Source: Streptomyces rimosus (GTDB taxonomy: Bacteria > Actinomycetota > Actinomycetes > Streptomycetales > Streptomycetaceae). From it: a stretch of DNA of 64,000 nt. The position numbers and the translations under genes are program-made. The DNA lies in contig NZ_CP023688.1 of assembly GCF_008704655.1 (NCBI RefSeq), forward strand, positions 8,807,001 to 8,871,000. Reading direction: 5' to 3'. The stretch's first letter is position 1; every line of letters begins with the position of its first letter. Of the stretch, positions 34,581 through 43,119 are shown piece by piece. The notes under the pieces were generated by a model, which worked only from the letters and a program-made list of their open reading frames with translations, did no database searches and was not told where the DNA came from.

Positions 34581-35784
34581 CGATCGTTCCGGCTCGGATC
34601 ACGGCTCGGATGTCGAGCAGCGTCTCCAGGTGCTGCAGCGGGTTGCCGGGTACGGCGATGAGGTCGGCGTCGTAGCCAGCGGCGACCCTTCCTTTGCGGT
34701 GGGCCAGCCCGCATGCCTGTGCGGCGAGGGACGTGGCCGAGGCCAGGGCTTCGGCGTGGGTGAGGCCGAGCGAGCCGAAGTGGATGATTCCGTACGGGAG
34801 CACACCGTGGGGCTTGCGGGGGCCGGCACCGGCATCGGAGCAGCAGACCAGCCGGGCTCCTTCGCGGTGCATCCGCGCGAAATTCGCGGCGCGCTGCACC
34901 ACGCGCTCGGCCATGTGCGGTGCGACCATCGCGCCCGTCGGCAGCCATGCTTCGGTGGCGCCAATGAAGATGCCTGCCTCCACCACGGCCGCAACGGTCT
35001 TCCAGTCGGGCTCGACACCGTCCTCGGTGAAGAAGGAGGCATGCTCCAGGCCGTCGACGCCGGCGGCCACGGCATCGGCCATCCCCTGCCGACCGTGCGC
35101 ATGCGCGGTGACCGCCCTGCCGTGAGCATGGGCAGTCCGGGTCACGGCGGCCAGTTCGTCGAGTGAGTACTGCGACTGATGCGGCCCCCATCCGGGAGTG
35201 GTCACACCACCGGTCGCCATGACCTTGACCACGTCGACGCCGCGCGCGATCCGCTCCTCGACGGCGGCCTCCACCGTCGCGACGCCGTCGGCTTCGCCTC
35301 CCAGGAACCAGCAGTGTCCCCGCGTACGCGTGTTGGGAGGCCCGGCGGCAACAATCTCCGGGCCCGTCTCGCTGCCTGCCGTGTAGCGCTCACGGAGCGA
35401 TAGGGCCAGAAAGCGGCGGTCGCCGAGGTCTCGTACGGTGGTGACGCCCGCCCGCAGGTGCTGCCCGGCGTGGTGGCGCATGCGCGTCAGGGTGGTGTGG
35501 TCATCCTCATCCGCCATCGCCTCCTTCGACCTGTCGTCGGGGTCGAAGGCCAGGTGCACGTGGGAGTCGATGAGCCCGGGCAACAGCGTGGCATCGCCGA
35601 GATCCACAACGCGCAGATCCGCGGAGGGGGCCGCTCCCGTCATATCGACACCGGCAATGCGCGAACCCTCGATGAGCACCAGCGGGCGCCCCGCTCGCAA
35701 CGCGTGCCCGTCGAACAGTCGCGCCGCGCGGACCGCCCAGATCCGCTGGCCCTGTATGTGTTGTTGTTCGCCGTTGGCGACCAC
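34552..35784 (-). CDS. Imidazolonepropionase/prolidase-like amidohydrolase
   Basis: A 410-residue metal-dependent amidohydrolase. LLPGLIDSHVHLAFDP near 72 gives the HxH metal ligands, GVDVVKVMATGGVTTPGWGP the bridging Lys, AVTAHAHGRQGMADAVAAGV and DGLEHASF two more His ligands, and LVCCSDAGAG the catalytic Asp; the C-terminal VAAGYDADLIAVPGNPL is typical of the family. Substrates range from peptidyl-prolines to imidazolones and cannot be told apart here. Start GTG 35784. The 3' end overlaps a transposase relic on the other strand, so the last residues may have been altered. Confidence 0.9.
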   Translation of the reverse strand: MVANGEQQHIQGQRIWAVRAARLFDGHALRAGRPLVLIEGSRIAGVDMTGAAPSADLRVVDLGDATLLPGLIDSHVHLAFDPDDRSKEAMADEDDHTTLTRMRHHAGQHLRAGVTTVRDLGDRRFLALSLRERYTAGSETGPEIVAAGPPNTRTRGHCWFLGGEADGVATVEAAVEERIARGVDVVKVMATGGVTTPGWGPHQSQYSLDELAAVTRTAHAHGRAVTAHAHGRQGMADAVAAGVDGLEHASFFTEDGVEPDWKTVAAVVEAGIFIGATEAWLPTGAMVAPHMAERVVQRAANFARMHREGARLVCCSDAGAGPRKPHGVLPYGIIHFGSLGLTHAEALASATSLAAQACGLAHRKGRVAAGYDADLIAVPGNPLQHLETLLDIRAVIRAGTIVSGRTASLP

Positions 35785-36234
35785 CTGGCTGTGTCTCCTT
35801 GTCTCTTGGTGACTGCTCTTACTTCAGCCGGAGGTCGCGCTCTTGGTGTCGGGGTCGGCTGAGAGACGCGTACGGCCATTGCCGATCATCGGGGTGTGCA
35901 GGCTGAGATCACGTGGTGGCCGCGGGGCACAGCGTAGACCCCGCCTGTCGGCCAGAGGCGTTCGAGATCCTGATGGGCGGGTAGCGGGCCGGTTCTCGCG
36001 GGTGGGGCTCTGGCGCCGGGCGAGGGCCTGGTGCTGGGTCTGCTGTCGGTCTTGCCGCGCACGAACTGCTGCACGAACTGTTGGGTGATTGCCGAGTGGT
36101 CCGGTGAGGCGGGTCCGGACGGCATGCAACACCTTCTCGGCCGGGCCGGGGGGATGCCGACCGTGTGCGTGATGACGTGCGTGAATATGTGCTGGCGCAT
36201 CTTCCGCAACTAACTCTGCCTACTGTGTTGCCAG
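35785..36234. other. Intergenic stretch
   Basis: No frame shows convincing coding structure. It contains the promoter region of the amidohydrolase and the lost 5' part of the histidine-kinase-like pseudogene that follows. Confidence 0.45.
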
Positions 36235-36683
36235 TTGTGGGGCGTGCGCGAACCGGGCATCGTCCGCGCGTCCGGGCCGCGAGGAGGGAGCGCCTGCCGC
36301 GCCCGCATCCCGAGGACCTGCGCCGAATACTTCCTGCCTTGCGCGCGGGAGTCCGCCTGTCGGGCCCGTTGGCTGACCGCCGCCTTCCTGTCCCGAAAAG
36401 ATCTGCATCAGTACAGTCGCGCTGATCCGGACGATGTGGTGCTGGTCGTTACCGAGCTGGTCACCAACGTCATCTGCCACACGCGTAGTTCTTGCTGGCT
36501 GCGCCTCGCGGGTGGTCCTGCCTGCGTCCGGCGCAGATGAGCGAGGAGAGTGGGCGCGGCCTGGTAATCGTCCGCGCCCTGGCTCAGGCGCTGGACGTAC
36601 GTGCCGTCTCCGGCAGCGGCAAGACCGTGCGCGCCATGCTCAGGGCTCCTGCCTCCGCTCTCGTCACCGACCTGGGGGCCTGA
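36235..36683 (+). pseudogene. Frameshifted HATPase (anti-sigma/RsbW-like) gene
   Basis: One frame carries DLHQYSRADPDDVVLVVTEL then VTNVICHTRS, the N-box of the serine-kinase-type ATPases that act as anti-sigma factors (usual ELVTNAVRH). The next frame supplies SEESGRGLVIVRALAQALDV and GSGKTVRAMLRAP, the G2 box and C-terminal strand. A frameshift of one or two bases between about 36490 and 36540, with loss of the G1 box, inactivates it. Genes for the usual STAS partners lie downstream. Confidence 0.7.
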
Positions 36684-36735
36684 CAGGAGGCGGTGCTGCA
36701 GCCCTGTCTTGCGTCACCGGCCGCCTGTGGGCGGT

Positions 36736-36764
36736 CCGGCTGCCGGTGCCGGTTCGGCAGCCGG
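36736..36764 (-). terminator. Hairpin after the first GAF-ANTAR gene
   Basis: CCGGCTGCCG and CGGCAGCCGG are perfect 10-bp arms around a 9-base loop, seven bases beyond the stop of the GAF-ANTAR gene at 36772. Also usable for the plus-strand relic ending at 36683. Confidence 0.7.
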
Positions 36765-36771
36765 CGGTGCG

Positions 36772-37542
36772 TCATTCGGAGGGCGTGTTTTGGGCGGGTT
36801 TTCCGGGGCGCTGGTTGGCCGGTGGGGTGTTGGGGGGCTGGGGGAGTTGGCCGGTGGTGATGACGTTGTGGGCGACGGTGGTGAGCCTGACGCAGTGCTG
36901 GCGGGCATGGCGGCGCATGGCCTCGAAGGCGGTGTTGAGGGGGATGCGGCGCTGGGAGGCCAGGAAGCCTTTGGCCTGTTCGATGACGATACGGCTGTGC
37001 AGGGCGGTGTGCAGCTGCTCGTTGACGGACTCGGCGTACTCCAGGGTGCGGGCGTTGAGCAGGCCGATGGTGGCGGCGTCGGCGAAGCCGCGGGCCACGA
37101 GCAGGTCGTCGGCCGGCAGCGGGCCGGAGGTGGTGCATAGCAGCAGGAGGCTACCCAGGGTCTGCCGCCGCAGCCGCAGGGGCACGGCGCAGGCGTGGGT
37201 GTAGCCGACGTCGCGGGCCTGGGGGGTGAAGTCGTTCCAGTCGGCGGGGGCGCGGGCCAGGTCGCCGGGGGCGATGGCGGCGCCGGTGCGGTAGGCGTCG
37301 CGGCCGGGGCCTTCGCGCAGGGCCAGGTCCAGCACCTTGGACAGGGCGGGGCTGGGGTCGCACGGGGCAGGGCTGTGCAGGTCCGGGCCCGGATATGCCA
37401 GCAGGACGGCGGCGTCGGCGAGGGTGAAGATCTCGCAGCAGCGGGTGGTCAGGTGCTGCAGGAAGTCGATGACGTCGAAGTCGTCCACCAGGGTGTCGGC
37501 GAGTTCCACGAACGTCCGGGTGATGGCTTCTTCCCTGCTCAT
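36772..37542 (-). CDS. GAF-ANTAR RNA-binding antiterminator (1 of 4)
   Basis: A 256-residue protein. A GAF sensor domain (about 10-155) with VIDFLQHLTTRCCEIFTLAD and YTHACAVPLRLRRQTLGSLL is followed by an ANTAR domain (about 165-235) with LHTALHSRIVIEQAKGFLAS and IPLNTAFEAMRRHARQHC. ANTAR domains bind paired RNA hairpins and relieve termination. A Pro-rich tail (QPPNTPPANQRPGKPAQN) ends the protein. It lies 51 bases downstream of a second GAF-ANTAR gene on the same strand. Ligand and RNA targets are unknown. Confidence 0.93.
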   Translation of the reverse strand: MSREEAITRTFVELADTLVDDFDVIDFLQHLTTRCCEIFTLADAAVLLAYPGPDLHSPAPCDPSPALSKVLDLALREGPGRDAYRTGAAIAPGDLARAPADWNDFTPQARDVGYTHACAVPLRLRRQTLGSLLLLCTTSGPLPADDLLVARGFADAATIGLLNARTLEYAESVNEQLHTALHSRIVIEQAKGFLASQRRIPLNTAFEAMRRHARQHCVRLTTVAHNVITTGQLPQPPNTPPANQRPGKPAQNTPSE

Positions 37543-37593
37543 GCTGTGTCTCCTCGTACGGTGAGCAACCCCGTGGCGGGGCGGGGCCGGGCG

Positions 37594-38271
37594 TCACGGT
37601 GGCAGCTCGCGCAGGATGTCGTGGGCGACGTCGGTGACGGGCCGGTCGGCGGCGTACGCCTGGGCGCGCAGCCGCACCAGTGCCTCGTCGACCGCGATGC
37701 CCAGCCGGTGACTGAGGACGCCGGCGGCCTGATAGACCTCGATGCGGTGCACCTCCACCGCACCTGCGGCCCCCCGGCCTCCGTGGGTGGCTTCGGCGCC
37801 AGGCCACCAGGCCAGCAGCCGCCCGGCCAGCACATCGGCCACCCGCAGTCCGTCGTGCGCCTGCCGCCCGGTCAGCGGGCCGGGCCGGCTGCGGTAGCCG
37901 GTCAGGGTGCCGAAGCGGGCCGCGCCGGCCCGCAGCGGCCAGACGAACACGGCCCGCACGCCGAGCTTGCGGGCTTCGGCGGCGAACTGCGGCCACCGCT
38001 CGTCCGCCGCCTGGCCCAGGTCGGCCACCTGGTAGGGCACCTGGTCGAAGTCCGGGGCCAGGCCGGGGCCTTGGCCCAGGGTGAACTGCGCGTCCTCCAG
38101 CCGGGCACTGGTGTCGTTGCTGAACCACACCAGCTCCGAGTTCAGCGAGGCCGCTATGCCTTCCAGCTCCAGGGCGTCGGCGCACCGCTGCGCCCACCGG
38201 CGGCGTTCCTCGGCTTCGGCGGCCTGCGCCAGGCCGTCCAGCAGCTGGGGCAGAACACCCGCGTCCTCCAT
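37594..38271 (-). CDS. GAF-ANTAR protein (2 of 4)
   Basis: A 225-residue GAF-ANTAR protein: GAF part with SLNSELVWFSNDTSARLEDA and FTLGQGPGLAPDFDQVPYQV, and a C-terminal ANTAR-like domain (EVHRIEVYQAAGVLSHRLGI, AVDEALVRLRAQAYAADRPV). FTLGQGPG corresponds to the YTLGEGP loop of its paralogue at 42334. It precedes the GAF-ANTAR gene at 36772 on the same strand, so the two may be cotranscribed. Confidence 0.92.
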   Translation of the reverse strand: MEDAGVLPQLLDGLAQAAEAEERRRWAQRCADALELEGIAASLNSELVWFSNDTSARLEDAQFTLGQGPGLAPDFDQVPYQVADLGQAADERWPQFAAEARKLGVRAVFVWPLRAGAARFGTLTGYRSRPGPLTGRQAHDGLRVADVLAGRLLAWWPGAEATHGGRGAAGAVEVHRIEVYQAAGVLSHRLGIAVDEALVRLRAQAYAADRPVTDVAHDILRELPP

Positions 38272-38572
38272 CGCGGCCTCCCTGCGACGATGGCGCGCCG
38301 ACTCCGAAGGCGGTCACACGCCGTACCCGCAGAGTAGTGGCGCCGAAGCGCCGCGGAGCCTATCAACCGGAAAGTACCGTTCAAATCCGTATCGGAGCTG
38401 CTGTTCCAGGAGGTGACCGGACCCGAGGAGCAGAACAGCGTCGCCATCGCCTCGAACGGGTCGTCCTCGAAAAAGCACATCTTCCGGCGAATCCGTGCGA
38501 GGCGATGCCTGGACGGCACAGGTTCGATCCAGGTGATCGTGACTCCGAGGCGGACGTATCCTGCGGCTCGTG

Positions 38573-38959
38573 ATGGCCATATTCGTGCTGGACGGCGCTT
38601 CGATTCGATCGCTGGATGACTTCTGGTGGGTTCTCATGGACGCGTTCGACAGCCCGGGACGCCAGTACTTCGGCCGGAACCTCGACGCCTTCGCGGACTG
38701 CCTCAGTGGCGGGCCCGGGGGGCCCGAAGCGGATGACTACGTCGTCGAGTGGCACGACCATGCCGTATCGCGCGAGCACCTCGGCTACCCGGAAACGGTA
38801 CGTCAGTTGGAGCTTCGCCTGGCGCGGTGCCACCCTTCGAACCGGGCGGCTGTCGAAGCCAGGTTGGCCGCCGCCCACGACGGCCGCGGGCAGACCGTCT
38901 TCGACCAGCTCGTCGGGATCTTCGAGAGCCGTGCCCCAGGTGTTCTGCGCCTGCAGTAG
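38573..38959 (+). CDS. Barstar-family protein without a visible toxin
   Basis: A 128-residue protein. SIRSLDDFWWVLMDAFDSPG and QYFGRNLDAFADCLSGGPGG match the barstar core (helix, then YFGRNLDAL), the face that blocks barnase-type ribonucleases; the C-terminal half resembles the longer barstar-like variants of actinobacteria. ATG at 38573 is preceded by a GTG one codon earlier; no strong ribosome site is seen. No ribonuclease gene is found beside it, so it may be an orphan immunity protein against a neighbour's toxin. Confidence 0.85.
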   Translation: MAIFVLDGASIRSLDDFWWVLMDAFDSPGRQYFGRNLDAFADCLSGGPGGPEADDYVVEWHDHAVSREHLGYPETVRQLELRLARCHPSNRAAVEARLAAAHDGRGQTVFDQLVGIFESRAPGVLRLQ

Positions 38960-39377
38960 CGGGATTGCTCGCGGCTCAGGGAGCCTCCCGGCATCGACGT
39001 GATCGGCGAGATGGACGAGGGCGGCCTGCGGGTCCATGCCGGAGGCCGTGGCCACGAGCTCAGGACCCATGGTTTGACGAGGTCGACCAGGCGGGTGCCG
39101 CGGACCTGGCCGCAACCCCGGTGGCTGCTTTGCACCCTGGGGCACGCATAGGACACCGGGGCCGTCCCGTGCGTTTCGACAGCAGCCCCTCGCCCCGAGA
39201 GAGCCGCTCCCCTTTGGCACCGGGCAGGCCGCTGACAGATGAATGATGCGGTGAGCACGAACGTTCGTGCGCCCCAGGGGCCGGGCTGGCGCCGCTACGC
39301 TGCTCGTGTGCTGCCCGTGGCGCCCTGCTGGCCGCAGAGCGCTGTTACCTGCCCGGCTGCTTCACGGTGGAGAGCGC

Positions 39378-39820
39378 ATGTCCGACCGCCGGCACCGCCA
39401 TCTGGCCGCCGTATCCCCAGGCCCGGCGGGCTTCCCCGGCCGCTGGCGGCTGTGCGGCTATGCGATCGGCGATGCCACGGTGCTCGAACTGCACGGTGAG
39501 TTCGACCCGGCCTCGCGAGCACCTTCTCGGCGCGCGGCCGTGTCATGGCGGTCATGGACGCTGCGGAGTCGGCCGTGCTGCTCGGCCTGCGTCCGGCCGC
39601 GTTCTTCGGCTGCTCCGGACTACGGTTACTGCTGTCCGCGCATCAGCGTCTTCGCACACGGAGCGGACGGCTGCGGGTGGTGTGCGACCGCGTACTGACA
39701 CTGTGCCTGCTGCACGTCACCGGTATTGCGGCGGTGCTGCGGCCCGCTCCCACGGTTGCCGACGCCCTCACCCCTGTGGCCGCCGACGGGCTACCGGCCG
39801 GACGATGTTCGGGCTGTTGA
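39378..39820 (+). pseudogene. Frameshifted STAS-domain anti-sigma antagonist gene
   Basis: Starting at MSDRRHRHLAAVSPG, the first strand reads RLCGYAIGDATVLELHGEFD then PAS. After a one-base shift the rest follows: VMAVMDAAESAVLLGLRPAA, FFGCSGLRLLLSAHQRLRTR, RLRVVCDRVLTLCLLHVTGI, AAVLRPAPTVADAL. CSGLRLL replaces the usual DSSGLR loop, which carries the phosphorylated Ser. Together they make a full STAS domain, so one shift separates it from an intact gene. Confidence 0.65.
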
Positions 39821-39914
39821 GGCCACGCACTGTGCGGTTCGTACCCACCCAGTGTGGGCACGGATCCGCACCAGAAGTGAAGATCAACGCAGCTCCCCGG
39901 ACCCTGGAGCGATC

Positions 39915-40274
39915 ATGCCTCGACTGCCGTCCCGCCCGCAGGCGCTACGGGTGCACTGGACGATACGTCCGCTCGGCCTGCGCCTGAGCGGCGCCATCGA
40001 CACCGCCACCCGCCCCGTGCTGGAGCAGTGCCTGCGGGAACTTGCGCAGCGGTTTCCCGGCCGGACCGTTCACCTTGACCTGACCCGCGTGACCCGGCTG
40101 GACCTGGTCGCGGCGGCGCTGGTGGTCGCCACCCGCGACCGGATACGACGCCGCGCCGGCGACCTGCGCCTGCATGTCGGCAATGGTGCGGTGCCGGCAC
40201 CGATCGAGCTGCTGCCTTCGAGGGCGGCCCGCAAGTCGCCGCCTGGTCCGGTGAGGCAAGAGCGTGGTGGTTGA
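39915..40274 (+). CDS. STAS-domain protein
   Basis: A 119-residue single STAS domain: LRVHWTIRPLGLRLSGAIDT (first strands), then RTVHLDLTRVTRLDLVAAAL (the loop before helix 2, usually DSSG, here DLVAA), RRAGDLRLHVGNGAV. The phospho-accepting Ser is missing, so regulation by the usual kinase is doubtful. ATG at 39915 follows a GGAGCG site. It sits in an island of GAF-ANTAR and STAS genes. Confidence 0.7.
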   Translation: MPRLPSRPQALRVHWTIRPLGLRLSGAIDTATRPVLEQCLRELAQRFPGRTVHLDLTRVTRLDLVAAALVVATRDRIRRRAGDLRLHVGNGAVPAPIELLPSRAARKSPPGPVRQERGG

Positions 40275-40363
40275 AGCGAGCCCGTAACGACCCTGCGGCA
40301 TCGGCCGCCACGGGCGTCTGCGTAGCCATCACCGAGCAGGCATTTTCGGCGTACGGGTCGCCG

Positions 40364-40684
40364 TCAGCGCGCTTGGCGGCCTCGGCCCGGTCCTGACGGT
40401 TCGCGATCGGGGGGCCAGCCGGGGCGAGGAGAGCGGTTACGGTCGACGGGCTCGTAGGAGATCCGGTAGCCGCACTGCACGCACTCCTCGCGGACCACCA
40501 CGCCGTCCTGAAGGCGGGTGCGGTGGTGATCCGGTGCGCAGCCGTGCAGGGCCATGGTCGGGAGCGTGACCTGTTTCTTCGGCCGCCCTGCGGCCGGTTC
40601 CTCCTCAGGCCGGGTGGCTGGGGCATGGTGTTGCTGCCGGCCGAGGAGGCCAAGGCGCGAAGGCGTGCCGACGTGTGCGTTCAT
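40364..40684 (-). CDS. Small protein with a zinc-ribbon-like motif
   Basis: A 106-residue basic protein. ATG at 40684 follows GTGGAGAG at a good distance. The recognisable part is MALHGCAPDHHRTRLQDGVV then REECVQCGYRISYEP, a Cys-His/CxxC arrangement like small zinc ribbons. The ends are low complexity and Pro/Arg-rich. Not assigned to a family. Confidence 0.55.
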   Translation of the reverse strand: MNAHVGTPSRLGLLGRQQHHAPATRPEEEPAAGRPKKQVTLPTMALHGCAPDHHRTRLQDGVVVREECVQCGYRISYEPVDRNRSPRPGWPPDREPSGPGRGRQAR

Positions 40685-41037
40685 ACGGCTCTCCACAGCA
40701 GAGGGGGCACCGCCGCCGGCCGTGGGCGCGGCACCCTGGATGACCGAGGCCCGCTGGGCGACAGTGCCGAGTGATGCTTCGCGGCGCAGTTCCAGAGGTC
40801 GGTACCGCCGACGGGGCGATGGCGCACCACCGGTACCTTGGCGTCGGGCCCGCACGGAACGGACAGCACGCCAGGAAGTCATAGCCCAGGGGCCGTAGGT
40901 TGCCGGCGCCGCGCGATGTTCCATCAGATCCTCGCCTTCTTCAGGGCGCCTATGTGGTGGGAGCAACGAAAATCGGAACCTTCGGGCACGTGCCGTCGCA
41001 CGATGTTCACCCGATAATCACGGTTGGTGGGTAAACG

Positions 41038-41427
41038 CTACTGCAGCGGCGGTGCGGTGAAGAACGTGTCTGGCACAGCGGACAGGTCCACCCGGCACCA
41101 GGTGCGCCCGTCCTCGGCCAGTGCGCGGAGAGCGGCGGTGTTGTCGGTGAAGAGGGGCAGCAGCGAGCCGGTTCCCGTGCGGTCGACCATTTTGCGAAGG
41201 GTCGGGCCCGGGCCGGTTAGCAGGAGTTCGCCGCCCACCGAGCGCAGATGCATCGCCTTGCGGACCAGCACGGTCAGGGAGTTGAAGGTCAGCCGCTCTA
41301 CTGGCGACACATCGAGGAGCACGGTGGGTGCGGTGGCACGGCACCGGATAACGGAGGCGAGGCAGCTCACGGTTTCCCACGACCCGTCGGGCAGATACAG
41401 CAGGTGGTACTGGGCGGGTCGGAGCAA
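41038..41427 (-). CDS. STAS-domain protein
   Basis: A 129-residue STAS-like protein: SCLASVIRCRATAPTVLLDV, SPVERLTFNSLTVLVRKAMH, LRSVGGELLLTGPGPTLRKM. The phospho-site loop reads VERLTFNSL, with Ser in the expected region. Only a TTG start (41427) is available after the last in-frame stop, with GGGGAAGG upstream at a rather long distance, so the N-terminus is uncertain. Likely part of the same partner-switching island. Confidence 0.7.
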   Translation of the reverse strand: MLRPAQYHLLYLPDGSWETVSCLASVIRCRATAPTVLLDVSPVERLTFNSLTVLVRKAMHLRSVGGELLLTGPGPTLRKMVDRTGTGSLLPLFTDNTAALRALAEDGRTWCRVDLSAVPDTFFTAPPLQ

Positions 41428-41875
41428 CGAGATCAGGGCCTTCCCCTATACGGCGCTGGACGCCTCGGCCCGAGGAGTCCACACCCTTGGCGGCTCGACG
41501 CGCTGAGCATGCCATCGGCATACCCGTCCGCGTCAGCATCACCCGGCCGCAGCGGTATGACATCCCCTACGTCCGGTGTGGTGGTAGGCAGTGCAGCGGT
41601 TGCTGGGGCACCGCTCGCCAGTCCGGGTGCGGGGCGCGAGGGCGGGCGCGGGTGCCGCCCTCGCGCCCGGTCACCGCCTCCCATCGGCAGTGACATGCCC
41701 GACTCCAGTAAGCGGTGGAGGCAGCCTGCCAGGGCAGGGCCGGCCATGCCCGGTCTCTTCTCGGCCATGTACGAACACACCTGGATGAGCACACCTGTTG
41801 AAGGGAACCGCCCGCCTGCGGTGGTGTTAGTGCGTATCCGGGGCGTCCTCGTGCCGTTGGCGGGCGGGCGTATCG
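41428..41875. other. Stretch without a convincing gene
   Basis: A minus-strand frame is open through most of this interval but has weak third-position GC bias and no recognisable domain, so I do not call it a gene. Confidence 0.4.
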
Positions 41876-42337
41876 TCATCGTCGCGCTGACGGGCCGAGG
41901 TGGCCACTTCGATCGACGGCCCGCTGCTCGCGCGTCTCGCGCGCCTGTGCGCGCTTGAGCCTCGCTGCATGACGGTCCAGCCGGTCCTGACTTTCCGCGA
42001 CAGCCTCGTGCGTCCGACGCAGGGATGCGGAGGACGACTTCCAGCAACCGGTCACCGCCTGCCCCGCGGCGCGAGAGCGCCGGTCTGCCCGCCCCTGTTG
42101 CGTATCGAGAGCGGTTTGGCGCCGGTCAGCGGCCCGCTCCCGCTCGTCGGCGCGGCGCTCGCGCAGCTCGGCGGCCGCCTCCCGCTCGTCGAGCAGCCGC
42201 TCCCACTCGCCGCACGGGCCCGCGCCGGCACCTGGCGGTTCGACCGGTCGATCACTGCCCACTCGGCAGTATGCATCGCGTGTACGAGGTGGTGCAGCAC
42301 CGGTGTGACGGAACTGGGGCGCCCGGCGGTATGTCAT
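41876..42337 (-). CDS. Coiled-coil protein coupled to a GAF-ANTAR gene
   Basis: A 153-residue protein made largely of charged heptad-like repeats (RLLDEREAAAELRERRADER, ERAADRRQTALDTQQGRADR, QDRLDRHAARLKRAQARETR). Such ERER/DERE coiled coils often accompany ANTAR genes in actinobacteria. Its ATG overlaps the stop of the GAF-ANTAR gene by four bases (ATGA), implying translational coupling. The first 45 residues are not coiled coil and may be partly upstream overlap. Function unknown. Confidence 0.75.
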   Translation of the reverse strand: MTYRRAPQFRHTGAAPPRTRDAYCRVGSDRPVEPPGAGAGPCGEWERLLDEREAAAELRERRADERERAADRRQTALDTQQGRADRRSRAAGQAVTGCWKSSSASLRRTHEAVAESQDRLDRHAARLKRAQARETREQRAVDRSGHLGPSARR

Positions 42338-43047
42338 GCCGTGCCGTTGTTGAGGTGGAGCCGGTGGGTGAGGATGTCGCGGGCGACGTCGAGCAGGGCC
42401 CGGTCGTGGGTGTAGGCGTGGGCGCGCAGCCGTAGAAGGGCCTGGTCGAGGGGGAGGCGGAGCTGGACGGCGAGGACGCCGGCGGCCTGGTGGACCTCGG
42501 CGCGGTGCAGGGCGAGTCCGGTGCCGTGTTCACCGGTGAGCAGACGGGCGGGGGAGGTGCGCAGGATCAGCGTCAGGGCGGCGCGGGCGAAGCGTTCGGT
42601 GGCTTGTTGCTGCCGGGCGGTCGGCGGCCCGGGGCGTATGCGGTAGACGGTCAGGGCACCGGCGGGGACGACGCCCAGGCGCAGCGGGATGGCCACGACG
42701 GCGCGGGCGGGAGTGGTGGCGGCGGCGGGCAGAAACTGCGGCCAGCGGTCGGCCGGGGTCCGGGTCAGGTCGGGCTCGGTGATGGTGCGGCCGGTGCGGG
42801 CCGCGTCCAGGGTGGGACCTTCGCCGAGGGTGTATTGCAGGTCGTCCAGTTTCGGGCCGAGTTGGTCGGCTGCGTCGTCGCTCCAGACGAGCTCCAGATG
42901 GCCGCGGGGGGTGGCCAGGCACAAGGTCAGTGCGTCGTGGCCGAGCAGGCGCGCGATGGCCCCGGGGGACAGGACGTCAAGGCCCCGGCCGGTGCGCACG
43001 GCGTGGCGCAGCCGGTCGAAGAGGGTGTCGATCTCGGCACGGGGCAT
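42334..43047 (-). CDS. GAF-ANTAR protein (3 of 4)
   Basis: A 237-residue protein. The GAF domain has LTLCLATPRGHLELVWSDDA, LDDLQYTLGEGPTLDAARTG and AVVAIPLRLGVVPAGALTVY; the ANTAR-like end has LHRAEVHQAAGVLAVQLRLP then LDQALLRLRAHAYTHDRALL. The order and lengths match the paralogue at 37594. It is cotranscribed with the coiled-coil gene that overlaps its stop and lies downstream of the GAF-ANTAR gene at 43120. Confidence 0.93.
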   Translation of the reverse strand: MPRAEIDTLFDRLRHAVRTGRGLDVLSPGAIARLLGHDALTLCLATPRGHLELVWSDDAADQLGPKLDDLQYTLGEGPTLDAARTGRTITEPDLTRTPADRWPQFLPAAATTPARAVVAIPLRLGVVPAGALTVYRIRPGPPTARQQQATERFARAALTLILRTSPARLLTGEHGTGLALHRAEVHQAAGVLAVQLRLPLDQALLRLRAHAYTHDRALLDVARDILTHRLHLNNGTA

Positions 43048-43119
43048 GGTCCACCTTCTGTCGCGGGCACGGCGGGGCGGCGGCCGGGGCGCCGCTGGGT
43101 GCCGGGTGCGGCCGGGCTG

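Noticed and set aside
41433..42047. Minus-strand 204-codon frame as a gene
   Set aside because: Weak third-position GC bias, no motif, and it overlaps the coiled-coil gene.
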